A DNA stretch of 24,953 bases, taken from NCBI GenBank assembly GCA_038322815.1, contig JBBQGG010000045.1, positions 1-24,953 on the forward strand, given 5' to 3'. Made by a program: the position numbers and the translations under genes. The notes under the pieces are model-generated. The model made no database searches. It was not told the origin of the DNA and saw only the letters and a list, made by a program, of their open reading frames with translations. The DNA is from PALSA-1296 sp038322815. GTDB taxonomy: Bacteria > Bacteroidota > Ignavibacteria > Palsa-1295. Below are positions 6,933 to 13,766 of the stretch, piece after piece. Positions within the stretch are counted from its first letter, which is position 1. Each line of letters starts with the position of its first letter.

Positions 6933-8536
6933 TAAGAACAAAAATATATATATCGCTTCTTATTCTTGCAATTGCATTCGGTGCTATCGGATGCAATCCC
7001 GGAATCATTGATGTACCTGCACCCCAGGTCACAGATGCTTCTGCTTATTTTTTTCCAAAAAATTCACAGCCTGTAACGTTTCAGGATTCGAGCATTAGTA
7101 CATTAGGCAAATTTGTGCCTTTCACTCTTTCTTTTTCTACAATTGATCCTTCAAATACTTTTTCGATCAAAGAAAATTCAGGAACAACAGCTGCAGATAG
7201 TTTAAGTTGTACTATAAACTCAGATGCAGTTAGTATTGCCGGAATTACATCGCATAGTCTCATTTCTCTTCCGACCGGATTTTCTATTAAAGCAAAATAT
7301 AGGTTGATACCGGAGCAGGTTACTGCACCAATAAGTCATGTTGTTGCCACTGAAAATGGTTCTGTGATCGCTGCATGTGATGAAGTTGGATTATTTTATT
7401 CTACTAACGGGAGCTGGACGCCGCTTGTACTTCCATTTGGTTTAAAAAATAATCGGATCACAGCACTTGCTGCTCATGGAAAAAATGTCTTTGCCGGGAC
7501 ATTAAGTGGCTTAGTTTACATGTCGCAAGATAACGGTGCTTCGTGGGGTCCGAATCCGATTCAAGTATTTAAGGATTCAATTTTAGCATTTGCATCTTCA
7601 ACCACAGATATTTCTACACTGTATATAAGCGTTGGAGCCGCAGTTTACAAAACTCCTTCGCCCGGGACTATTCCGGCAACTCCTATCGGAGCAAGTAATG
7701 GCGGGAAGCTATTCACCTCGCTTGCACTTTATTCCGGATCTAATACTGATTCTATTCTCTATGGCGGAACACTTGGAAGTGGGTTATGGGTAAGGCATGA
7801 TGGCGCTTGGAATCAGATCCCCGGCGTACCGGCTACAAGCTTTGTATTTTCTGTATCAGCTACACCGGTCAGCGTGTACTGCGCGACGAACAAATTTATT
7901 TACTCATCCGGAAACGGAACACAATGGAATGTTGCCTCGAATATTCCCTACGGAATTCTTTCGTATGATGCACAACGCCATGGAATTATTGCAGCCAATC
8001 CACTTGATTCAGTTATTCTCTTCAGTGATTCAAATACAAAAATTGAATCACTTCCATCACTTCCTGTAAAATTTCTTCATGATCTGAGTGCTGCGAATTT
8101 CCGTTCTTTCGCTGCAACCGATTCAGGAGTGTATGAACTTTCGAGCATTAATCCCGATCACTGGCTCAGAGTATTTACTCAACGTATTACGCATTCCGTT
8201 GCAAGAGAATTTCCAGGCGATATTGTATTACTGCGTTCGCGTATCGGAAATACCACAATTGATTCAAGTTGGCAGGCAGATACCATACTAGCCAACTCAC
8301 TACCACCGATTCCGGTCACTGCCCGAATCATAGGTCATCTCGATCAGGTAAAAATGAGTGACAGCTCAACCTACTCCGATGTTATCGAAATTCGGTATGC
8401 CTCTGAATCTGCAGGTCAACTTATACCATCGGTCCCATACTGGGATATCTTATATGCAAAAAATGTCGGACCGATCATTATCTTGCAAATTTCTGACTCG
8501 ATAAAGACGCGAAAGATCTACCGCAGCCGTTACTGA
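6929..8536 (+). CDS. Lipoprotein with Asp-box (BNR/sortilin-like) beta-propeller
   Basis: The frame is open from further upstream, but GTG at 6929 overlaps the previous stop (GTGA) and begins a lipoprotein signal (YISLLILAIAFGAIGC, Cys at residue 22), so it is the likely start; 535 residues result. After a ~100-residue beta-rich section come propeller repeats with Asp-box-like turns (LVYMSQDNGASWG, KFIYSSGNGTQWNV, LWVRHDGAWNQI), followed by a C-terminal beta domain. Such propellers bind ligands or partner proteins rather than catalyse; sialidase Arg and Glu/Tyr residues were not recognised. Its overlap with the anti-sigma-like gene suggests it works with that system, perhaps as an outer-membrane-anchored sensor or partner of the barrel domain. 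Exact function unknown. Confidence 0.7.
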   Translation: MIRTKIYISLLILAIAFGAIGCNPGIIDVPAPQVTDASAYFFPKNSQPVTFQDSSISTLGKFVPFTLSFSTIDPSNTFSIKENSGTTAADSLSCTINSDAVSIAGITSHSLISLPTGFSIKAKYRLIPEQVTAPISHVVATENGSVIAACDEVGLFYSTNGSWTPLVLPFGLKNNRITALAAHGKNVFAGTLSGLVYMSQDNGASWGPNPIQVFKDSILAFASSTTDISTLYISVGAAVYKTPSPGTIPATPIGASNGGKLFTSLALYSGSNTDSILYGGTLGSGLWVRHDGAWNQIPGVPATSFVFSVSATPVSVYCATNKFIYSSGNGTQWNVASNIPYGILSYDAQRHGIIAANPLDSVILFSDSNTKIESLPSLPVKFLHDLSAANFRSFAATDSGVYELSSINPDHWLRVFTQRITHSVAREFPGDIVLLRSRIGNTTIDSSWQADTILANSLPPIPVTARIIGHLDQVKMSDSSTYSDVIEIRYASESAGQLIPSVPYWDILYAKNVGPIIILQISDSIKTRKIYRSRY

Positions 8537-8568
8537 ACCTCTTGTTTCTTTTTTTTCGTTTGAAGTGT

Positions 8569-9348
8569 ATGATTACACTTCGCACATTCCATTCAGATCC
8601 CCGCAATAAACATTCTTTAGTCTTGCTTCATGCTTTTCCTCTTTCGAGCCAGATGTTCGAAAGCGCAGCGGCCATCATTAAGACGAATGCGCCGTCATAT
8701 AATATAATTCTTATAGATCTTCCCGGATTCGGAGATGCTCCGTACCAAAAAGAGTGGACGCTTGCTGAAGCAATGGTCGAACTTCATGATAAGCTAAAAG
8801 GAATTGGGGTTCTTGAGCCGGTCATAGCGGGTTTATCAATGGGCGGGTATGCAGCATTTGCATATTATAGATTATATTTTAATCAAGTGAAAGCGCTGAT
8901 CCTTTCGAATACAAAAGCTGATGCCGATACTGATGACGCAAAAAAGGGACGTGAAAATTATGCGAAGGATCTTGAAAGTCGCGGAATAGAAGCGGCGTAT
9001 GAAAAACTTCCTACTCTTGTTTCTGATTCTTCGATCAAGAATGATCCAAATCTCATTCCAAAATTAAAACACTGGGTAGCATCGTTCAGGCCTGCAGCTA
9101 TTGCTGCAGGTTCCCGAGCATTAGCTCAACGCCATGAATCGAGGGACCTTCTGGAAACGATCTCTTGTCCGACACTGCTTATCACCGGCGAAGATGATGC
9201 ACTTATCAAGGATGAAGTAATGGAAGCAATGGCGGCGAAGATCAAAGGCGCAAAATTTATTTCTTTCACAAAATCAGGACACTTAACAGCTGTAGAATAT
9301 CCGGATAAATGGGGAAGCATAGTGAGTTCATTTTTGAATGTGATATGA
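8569..9348 (+). CDS. Alpha/beta hydrolase
   Basis: The ATG at 8569 fits the family N-terminus; an upstream TTG in frame would add nine residues with no support. The product has 259 residues. It shows an oxyanion-hole strand LVLLHAFPLS (17-26), an IDLPGFG loop (49-55), the nucleophile elbow GLSMGG with Ser90, a TGEDDALI strand carrying the acid (Asp209/210) and SGHLTAVEYP with the catalytic His238. This is a complete catalytic triad of the soluble alpha/beta hydrolase fold (esterase, lipase or 3-oxoadipate enol-lactonase-like). No signal peptide was seen, so it is cytoplasmic. The substrate cannot be told. It follows the propeller lipoprotein by 32 bases and may be the last gene of the sigma operon. 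Confidence 0.85.
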   Translation: MITLRTFHSDPRNKHSLVLLHAFPLSSQMFESAAAIIKTNAPSYNIILIDLPGFGDAPYQKEWTLAEAMVELHDKLKGIGVLEPVIAGLSMGGYAAFAYYRLYFNQVKALILSNTKADADTDDAKKGRENYAKDLESRGIEAAYEKLPTLVSDSSIKNDPNLIPKLKHWVASFRPAAIAAGSRALAQRHESRDLLETISCPTLLITGEDDALIKDEVMEAMAAKIKGAKFISFTKSGHLTAVEYPDKWGSIVSSFLNVI

Positions 9349-9361
9349 TGTGATTTATTCT

Positions 9362-9395
9362 CCAGTGGGATGGACTCTTTAGTCCGTCCCAATGG
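9362..9395 (+). terminator. 15-bp-stem hairpin after the hydrolase gene
   Basis: CCAGTGGGATGGACT, loop CTTT, AGTCCGTCCCAATGG pair over 15 positions with one G-T and one G-A mismatch. It lies 14 bases after the hydrolase stop and just before recQ. It could terminate the sigma operon, but no T-tract follows, so it may instead be a dispersed palindromic repeat. Confidence 0.5.
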
Positions 9396-9442
9396 AGTCA
9401 GCGAAAGTTTCGTATATTACTTATTAAAACTATAGGCACCTA

Positions 9443-11608
9443 TTGGAAGAACTACTTCATAAATATTTCGGGTATACGGAATTTCGTCCTTTGCAGCGCG
9501 AGATCATTCAAGGCGTCTTAGATAAAAAAGATTCTTTCGTCCTCATGCCGACCGGCGGCGGCAAATCCTTATGCTTTCAGCTCCCTGCACTCATGATGCC
9601 GGGTTTGACTATCGTCATCAGTCCGCTAATCGCATTAATGAAAGATCAGGTTGACGGACTTATCGCAAGTGGCGTCCCTGCAACATTCATAAATAGCTCG
9701 CTCTTTCAGGGTGATGTCGAAGAGCGGATGCGCGCCATAAAACGCGGTAAAATAAAGCTGCTTTACGTTGCACCGGAGCGCCTTGTGATGCCATCATTCT
9801 TAGCATTCCTTGCCGATATTTCTATCTCGCTTATTGCAATTGATGAAGCGCATTGTATTTCAGAATGGGGACATGATTTCCGAGCCGAATATCGTCAGCT
9901 TCGAATATTAAAAAAACATTTTCCCGGTGTGCCGATCATCGCGATGACGGCAACGGCAACGCAGCGTGTTCAGGATGATATTTTAGAGCAGCTTAAATTC
10001 GGTAAAGGAACGCTTAGATATAAAGCAAGTTTCGATCGCCCGAATTTGAACTACTCTGTGCTTCCGAAAGAAAAACAATTCCCACGGTTGCTGCATTTTT
10101 TGAAGGATCATAAAGATGAAGCAGGAATAATTTATTGCTTCAGCAAAAAAAGTACCGATGCGCTTGCTGCTGCGCTTTGTGAAAAAGGATTCAGAGCACT
10201 TTCTTACCATGCAGGTCTTGATGGTGCAACGCGCACAAAAAATCAAGAGAAATTCGTCAAGGATGAATGCGATATTATCTGCGCAACGATCGCATTCGGC
10301 ATGGGTATTGACAAATCGAATGTGCGTTTTGTGGTGCATTATGATCTGCCAAAATCCATGGCAGGATATTATCAGGAAACCGGACGCGCAGGCCGCGACG
10401 GGCTTGACTCCGATTGTCTGCTCTTTTTTAGTTACGGTGATAAGCGGAAGATAGAATATTTCTTTGCAGAAATTCAAAGTGAACGCGAACTACGTAACGC
10501 TCAGCAGGAACTGGAGAATATGCTGACGTATGCGGAGTCCCGTACGTGCCGCAGAAAACTTTTGCTGAAATATTTTGGAGAAAATTATCCGAAAGAGAAT
10601 TGCGAAAGTTGTGATAATTGCGCGCCACAAGAAAGTGTGAAAGCAACCGATGCAACCCTCGAAGCAAAGATGTTCCTTTCTTGTGTTGCACGCGTTGAGC
10701 AGCGATTCGGAATTAAATATGTGATAGATGTTTTGCGCGGTTCTAATGATCAGCGCATCTTAAGCAACCGTCATCACGATCTGTCAACGTACGGCATTGG
10801 CAAAGATAAGAAAGTAAAATTTTGGCAGTCGCTGGCGCATGAGCTTATCAGCAATAAATATGTATTGCAGGATAAGGATAATTATGGCATCTTAAAGCTC
10901 ACCCCTGCAGCGTGGGAGCTAATGAAAGGCGAGCGAACATTAGAACTTCGAAGCTTTGATGAACCCGAGCGGATCACGAAATCCGAAGCAGCATCCGATC
11001 TGCCGAAAGATCATAAAGAGCTTTTTGAGCGGCTTCGTGTCCTTAGAAAAAATATTGCTGATAAAGGGAATATTCCACCGTATGTGATCTTCCATGATTC
11101 AACGCTTCGCGAGATTGTTGCAAAGCTTCCTAAAACAAAGGAGGAATTCCTGAATGTCAGCGGTGTCAGCGAAACGAAAGCAACGAAATACGGCAAACTT
11201 TTCCTCGAAGAGACTCATCGATTTTTACGCGAACATCCTGTCGAAAAACTTGATCTTCCCAAAGCAAGTTACATTCCGCCTTCGGAAAGTCCGACCTCAC
11301 TTATAACGTATCGCCTTTACAAGCAAGGTATGATGCCGGAGCAAATTGCGAAATCAAGAGAGATAGCAATCACCACGATCATTGGTCACCTCGAAGTCTA
11401 TATTGCAAGCGGTGAAATCACAGATATTTCGGCATTCGTTTCCGAAGAGAAGATCCCGCTCATTCAAGCCGCTTTAGAAAAACACGGCAGCGCCGTTCTC
11501 TCACCCGTCATGGAATCACTCGGCAAAGAAAAATTTACGTATGATGAGTTGAAAGTGGTGAGGGCGTGGGCATCAGTCCCCTCGCCCGATACTCCGGGAG
11601 AGGGTTAG
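9443..11608 (+). CDS. recQ: ATP-dependent DNA helicase RecQ
   Basis: A 3'-5' DNA helicase of recombination and repair, 721 residues. TTG at 9443 is the only start after an in-frame TAA, and the N-terminus LLHKYFGYTEFRPLQREII matches the family. Walker A is TGGGKS (37-42), Walker B DEAH (134-137), motif III TATAT (169-173) and motif VI QETGRAGRDG (311-320). The RQC zinc cysteines are C369, C387, C390 and C393, followed by the winged helix. An HRDC domain lies at ~523-600 and a C-terminal helix-turn-helix (HTH_40 type) at ~617-707. The last dozen residues (ASVPSPDTPGEG) and the TAG stop are encoded by a palindromic repeat, so the native tail has been replaced. A diverged second copy of its 3' end lies at 12101-12183. 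All catalytic domains are intact, so the helicase is probably active. Confidence 0.95.
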   Translation: MEELLHKYFGYTEFRPLQREIIQGVLDKKDSFVLMPTGGGKSLCFQLPALMMPGLTIVISPLIALMKDQVDGLIASGVPATFINSSLFQGDVEERMRAIKRGKIKLLYVAPERLVMPSFLAFLADISISLIAIDEAHCISEWGHDFRAEYRQLRILKKHFPGVPIIAMTATATQRVQDDILEQLKFGKGTLRYKASFDRPNLNYSVLPKEKQFPRLLHFLKDHKDEAGIIYCFSKKSTDALAAALCEKGFRALSYHAGLDGATRTKNQEKFVKDECDIICATIAFGMGIDKSNVRFVVHYDLPKSMAGYYQETGRAGRDGLDSDCLLFFSYGDKRKIEYFFAEIQSERELRNAQQELENMLTYAESRTCRRKLLLKYFGENYPKENCESCDNCAPQESVKATDATLEAKMFLSCVARVEQRFGIKYVIDVLRGSNDQRILSNRHHDLSTYGIGKDKKVKFWQSLAHELISNKYVLQDKDNYGILKLTPAAWELMKGERTLELRSFDEPERITKSEAASDLPKDHKELFERLRVLRKNIADKGNIPPYVIFHDSTLREIVAKLPKTKEEFLNVSGVSETKATKYGKLFLEETHRFLREHPVEKLDLPKASYIPPSESPTSLITYRLYKQGMMPEQIAKSREIAITTIIGHLEVYIASGEITDISAFVSEEKIPLIQAALEKHGSAVLSPVMESLGKEKFTYDELKVVRAWASVPSPDTPGEG
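11487..11570 (+). repeat. recQ 3'-end direct repeat, copy A (in recQ)
   Basis: These 84 bases encode GSAVLSPVMESLGKEKFTYD and on to the AW near the end of RecQ. They recur at 12101-12183 with six substitutions and one missing base, in the same orientation. The two copies bracket the DUF559 gene and three palindromic repeats. Confidence 0.85.
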
Positions 11609-11617
11609 GGTGAGGGC
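11578..11617. repeat. C/G-rich palindromic repeat, copy R1
   Basis: This 40-bp unit (CCCCTCGCCCGATACTCCGG, then GAGAGGGTTAGGGTGAGGGC) has a stem-loop CCCTC-g-CCCG / CGGG-a-GAGGG and a GGGTTAGGGTGAGGGC tail. It holds the stop codons of both recQ (TAG, 11606-11608) and the opposing DUF559 gene (TAA, complement of 11605-11607). It is in the same orientation as R3, opposite to R2 and R4. Confidence 0.85.
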
Positions 11618-11973
11618 GGGGAAGTCTTACACATTGCAACAATCTTATCTATCACCGCATCAATATTAATATTTATTTCCTCGACTGTAAATCTTACGAT
11701 CCGATATCCTGCTTCTTCCAAATGCTTTTGTCTTAAAGAATCTTTTTCTTTTTTGGAAGGCTCATCATGAATACTTCCGTCTATTTCAATAATAAGATTA
11801 TGCTCCACACAAAAGAAATCCGCTATATAACCTTCGACCGGATGTTCGCGGCGAAACTTTAAGCCATCCTGTTTACGATTGCGGAGCGCATTCCACATTA
11901 GCTTTTCTGTGAACGTAGGATTCTTCCGTACGTCGCGTGCAAATGATGTCAGGTATGGTGGTTGCTTTCTCAT
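11605..11973 (-). CDS. DUF559 domain endonuclease-like protein (Vsr / PD-(D/E)XK-like fold)
   Basis: A 122-residue protein with the full DUF559 layout. An N-terminal helix (RDVRKNPTFTEKLMWNALRN) is followed by FRREHPVEGYIADFFC, with a candidate catalytic Asp, and by LIIEIDGSIHDEP, with Glu-x-Asp. The C-terminal half reads DSLRQKHLEEAGYRIVRFT and EEI. DUF559 proteins are grouped with Vsr-like and other PD-(D/E)XK nucleases, and this length is normal. Its last residues TSPPSP and stop are read from palindromic repeat R1, so the gene's 3' end is built into the repeat. A TAnnTTTG box lies only four bases upstream of the ATG, suggesting a leaderless mRNA. It is convergent with recQ and sits between the two recQ 3'-end copies. 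It is perhaps the nuclease of a small mobile unit; that role is inferred. Confidence 0.85.
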   Translation of the reverse strand: MRKQPPYLTSFARDVRKNPTFTEKLMWNALRNRKQDGLKFRREHPVEGYIADFFCVEHNLIIEIDGSIHDEPSKKEKDSLRQKHLEEAGYRIVRFTVEEININIDAVIDKIVAMCKTSPPSP

Positions 11974-11977
11974 CCGG

Positions 11978-11985
11978 CAAATATA
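11978..11985 (-). promoter_or_regulatory. TAnnTTTG -7 box of the DUF559 gene
   Basis: On the minus strand the sequence reads TATATTTG, then CCGG and the ATG at 11973. Transcription would start at about the start codon, so the mRNA would have almost no leader. No clear -33 element was seen. Confidence 0.45.
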
Positions 11986-12011
11986 CTAACTTTTTTCTGC
12001 ATACTCGGTCC

Positions 12012-12052
12012 GCCCTCACCCCTGCCCCTCTCCCGGAGTACCGGGTGAGGGG
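12012..12052. repeat. C/G-rich palindromic repeat, copy R2
   Basis: Opposite orientation to R1 and R3. The hairpin is CCCCTC-t-CCCGG, loop AGTA, CCGGG-t-GAGGGG (stem of 11 pairs with one T-T mismatch), preceded by the GCCCTCACCCCTG tail. Together with R3 it forms an 88-bp inverted pair with a 7-base centre. Confidence 0.85.
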
Positions 12053-12059
12053 TTCTAGT

Positions 12060-12099
12060 CCCCTCTCCCGGTACTCCGGGAGAGGGTTAGGGTGAGGGC
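12060..12099. repeat. C/G-rich palindromic repeat, copy R3
   Basis: CCCTCTCCCGG, loop TACT, CCGGGAGAGGG is a perfect 11-bp stem, followed by the TTAGGGTGAGGGC tail. It differs from R1 at a few positions in the stem and is in the same orientation. The duplicated recQ end starts two bases after it. Confidence 0.85.
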
Positions 12100-12100
12100 C

Positions 12101-12547
12101 GCAGCCCGTTCTCTACCCCGTCATGGAAGCTCTCGGCAAAGAGAAATTTACGTATGATGAGTTGAAAGTGGTGAGGGCTTGGGGGCACGCGAACGAAAAA
12201 ACTTCACGCGTTGATGAAAGGTCCGTAAAAAAAAAGCTGGTCTGAAAATTAATGTAAAAGAATTTAAATCAACTCGAATCCTCAAAAAGATCGTAGTGAC
12301 TCCGAAACCTTCCGAGTCACTGACAAAGGAAAAGAAATTATCATGGCAAGATTTTTTCGATAAAAAAAGGAAAGAATCAATCGAAGAGTCCGAGAAGTTA
12401 AAATCTTTCCCTAAGGCTGTAGTAACGAATTATCCAAAAAAGAAAACTAAAAAAATACGCGTTAATTCATACAAGCCAAAGCGGAAGCGTAAACCCCCGG
12501 AGAGTAATCCTGTTGGCTCTAAGCAGGTTTTTGGCTTGGGGATGTAA
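12101..12547 (+). pseudogene. Displaced second copy of the recQ 3' end with a lysine-rich tail
   Basis: Bases 12101-12183 repeat the end of recQ (copy B: PVMEALGKEKFTYDELKVVR, then AW). They read on as GHANEKTSRVDERSVKKKLV and stop at 12243-12245. There is no start codon context, and R3 lies directly upstream, so this is not a free-standing gene. At an A9 run (12227-12235) one added A would move reading into the frame that continues KAGLKINVKEFKSTRILKK, through a strongly basic tail (KPKRKRKPPES), to a stop at 12547. I infer that this whole stretch was the native RecQ C-terminus, cut off by the inserted unit and perhaps then frameshifted. The 83-residue ORF from GTG 12296 is part of it. An independent small basic protein remains possible. 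Confidence 0.5.
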
Positions 12548-12603
12548 ATTTGCATTAAAAATCGGTTTTTTTTCCGTGCAGTAACTTCTATGAAAAATCC
12601 ATA

Positions 12604-12649
12604 ATTGCCGAATCAAGCCAGCCATAGTGTTCGCATTTGACTCGGCAAT
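12604..12649. repeat. 13-bp inverted repeat between the recQ remnant and the opposing gene
   Basis: ATTGCCGAATCAA (12604-12616) and TTGACTCGGCAAT (12637-12649) are complementary apart from one position, with a 20-base loop. It sits between the stop at 12547 and the end of the minus-strand gene at 12688. It could terminate transcription from either side, though no T-tract adjoins it. Confidence 0.45.
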
Positions 12650-12687
12650 CGCGGTCTTTCATTTTTCATTCTATCATCTCCTTATCT

Positions 12688-13026
12688 CTAATGTCTCTCA
12701 GCTAATTGCTTTTTTGCTTTCGGCTTCTTCGCTTTTGTAAATTCCGGAAAGGGCGCGCTGGTCTCTTCAAAGCGTTTATTAAAATAAGCGTCGACGCTTG
12801 CTCGTTTACTATCTTCTCTTTCGTGAATACCCTCGCAAGTCCAGTTTGTCCAACGAACGATATACTCACTATCCCATTGAAAAGCCAATGAATAATAATC
12901 GTATGAGATCAGGGCTTCCCATGCGCTTTCTCTTTGGTGCGCCCATCGGATTGAATCGAATTGTGCTTGCGCCGGAGCGATTGGTAGGAGTAATGTAACG
13001 GTGAGAAATACGGCAGTCGTTTTCAT
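12688..13026 (-). CDS. Hypothetical secreted protein
   Basis: 112 residues, not recognised. A clear Sec signal peptide (MKTTAVFLTVTLLLPIAPAQ, cleavage after AQA) is followed by an aromatic-rich section (RWAHQRESAWEALISYDYYS, then WDSEYIVRWTNWTCEG) and a lysine-rich C-terminus (KAKKPKAKKQ). The mature protein is about 90 residues and would be periplasmic. The only Cys is in NWTCEG. No Shine-Dalgarno or TAnnTTTG box is obvious upstream; palindromic repeat R4 lies about 60 bases upstream of its start. The signal peptide makes this a more credible gene than its length alone would. Confidence 0.6.
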   Translation of the reverse strand: MKTTAVFLTVTLLLPIAPAQAQFDSIRWAHQRESAWEALISYDYYSLAFQWDSEYIVRWTNWTCEGIHEREDSKRASVDAYFNKRFEETSAPFPEFTKAKKPKAKKQLAERH

Positions 13027-13085
13027 GTTCGAAGTGGGTTAAGTGAACACTGATTTTTTTATCGCATTAATCGTGCCAAAGTTTT

Positions 13086-13124
13086 CCCTCACCCCTGCCC
13101 CTCTCCCGGACTACCGGCGAGGGG
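13086..13124. repeat. C/G-rich palindromic repeat, copy R4 (solitary)
   Basis: CCCTCACCCCTGCCCCTCTC, then CCGGACTACCGGCGAGGGG, matches R2 in order and orientation. Its stem CCCCTC-t-CCGG / CCGG-c-GAGGGG is slightly decayed. It stands alone between two minus-strand hypothetical genes, so the repeat occurs without an adjacent DUF559 gene. Confidence 0.8.
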
Positions 13125-13150
13125 TTTAGGGATTACTGAGAGAGGTTTGG

Positions 13151-13456
13151 TTACTTGTTTCCAATTGCTGCAAGAAGTATTGCGGCAGATGCTGAGTCGA
13201 GTAGATTTATCTCTTTTTGTTTATTTTTCATTGGCGGTTTGATCTGCTCGATTCTTATGCTGCTTGGTCGTGGAGTATAGAGTGCTAACACAATTCTTAG
13301 CCTCGCTTCCACATTATCTAATGTTGCCATTTGATTTCCATAGGTTTCCTCCACCAGTTTAGGTACGCTTTTTGGTGAATGAATAGCGATGATGATAATG
13401 GCGTACACGAGCACAAGATAACTTACTGTGTATGCTGCGATTTTTCCTTTTCTCAT
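13151..13456 (-). CDS. Hypothetical small membrane-anchored protein
   Basis: 101 residues, not recognised. Residues ~7-26 form one hydrophobic helix (AAYTVSYLVLVYAIIIIAIH) after a basic MRKGK start, so the N-terminus is probably cytoplasmic. The remainder is soluble and mixed-charge with no motif I know. The gene is supported by a strong Shine-Dalgarno (GGGAGG, complement of 13465-13470) and by a TACGTTTG -7 box on the minus strand at 13486-13493, which would give a ~22-base leader. It is followed by R4 and the next minus-strand gene, which may be co-transcribed. Confidence 0.55.
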   Translation of the reverse strand: MRKGKIAAYTVSYLVLVYAIIIIAIHSPKSVPKLVEETYGNQMATLDNVEARLRIVLALYTPRPSSIRIEQIKPPMKNKQKEINLLDSASAAILLAAIGNK

Positions 13457-13485
13457 TTTGATTTCCTCCCTTATAATAGCTTACC

Positions 13486-13493
13486 CAAACGTA
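13486..13493 (-). promoter_or_regulatory. TAnnTTTG -7 box of the small membrane protein gene
   Basis: The minus strand reads TACGTTTG 30 bases upstream of the start at 13456, with the GGGAGG ribosome-binding site between them. No matching -33 element was found. Confidence 0.45.
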
Positions 13494-13636
13494 TGCAGTT
13501 TTGTTACCTTTTTTCACTCAAGAACCAGAGATTTAAAGGTCACAAATTTTGGCACCAAAATATTGAAACAACGGAGGAGTTCTAGAGGTATATAAAAGTC
13601 TGTGGTCTTGAAGTTCTTAAGGACTCTTAAAGTATT

Positions 13637-13723
13637 GTCATTCTGAGTGAGCAGGAGCGAAACGAAGAATCTGAGATTGATGCATTCCGAAAGCTCAGAT
13701 TCTTCGCTACCGCTCAGAATGAC
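13637..13723. repeat. Large dispersed-type inverted repeat in a gene-free stretch
   Basis: GTCATTCTGAG, then ACGAAGAATCTGAG (13637-13675), faces CTCAGATTCTTCGCTACC and GCTCAGAATGAC (13694-13723) across an 18-base loop. The left arm carries a few extra bases. The GTCATTCTGAG / GAAGAATC type of palindrome is, from general experience, scattered between genes in many FCB genomes. The stretch 13457-13766 holds no other gene: only the promoter and leader of the gene ending at 13151, and this repeat. Confidence 0.75.
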
Positions 13724-13766
13724 ATACGATGGTTGAGTACTACTGTGACTACGCTTAATAAAGACC

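Noticed and set aside
12296..12547. Independent 83-residue basic protein starting at GTG 12296
   Set aside because: The frame is open upstream of the GTG and joins the duplicated recQ end with one added A, so it is better read as part of a lost RecQ tail.
11578..13124. CRISPR-like array from repeats R1-R4
   Set aside because: Copies are in both orientations and irregularly spaced, with a gene between them; there are no uniform spacers and no cas genes.
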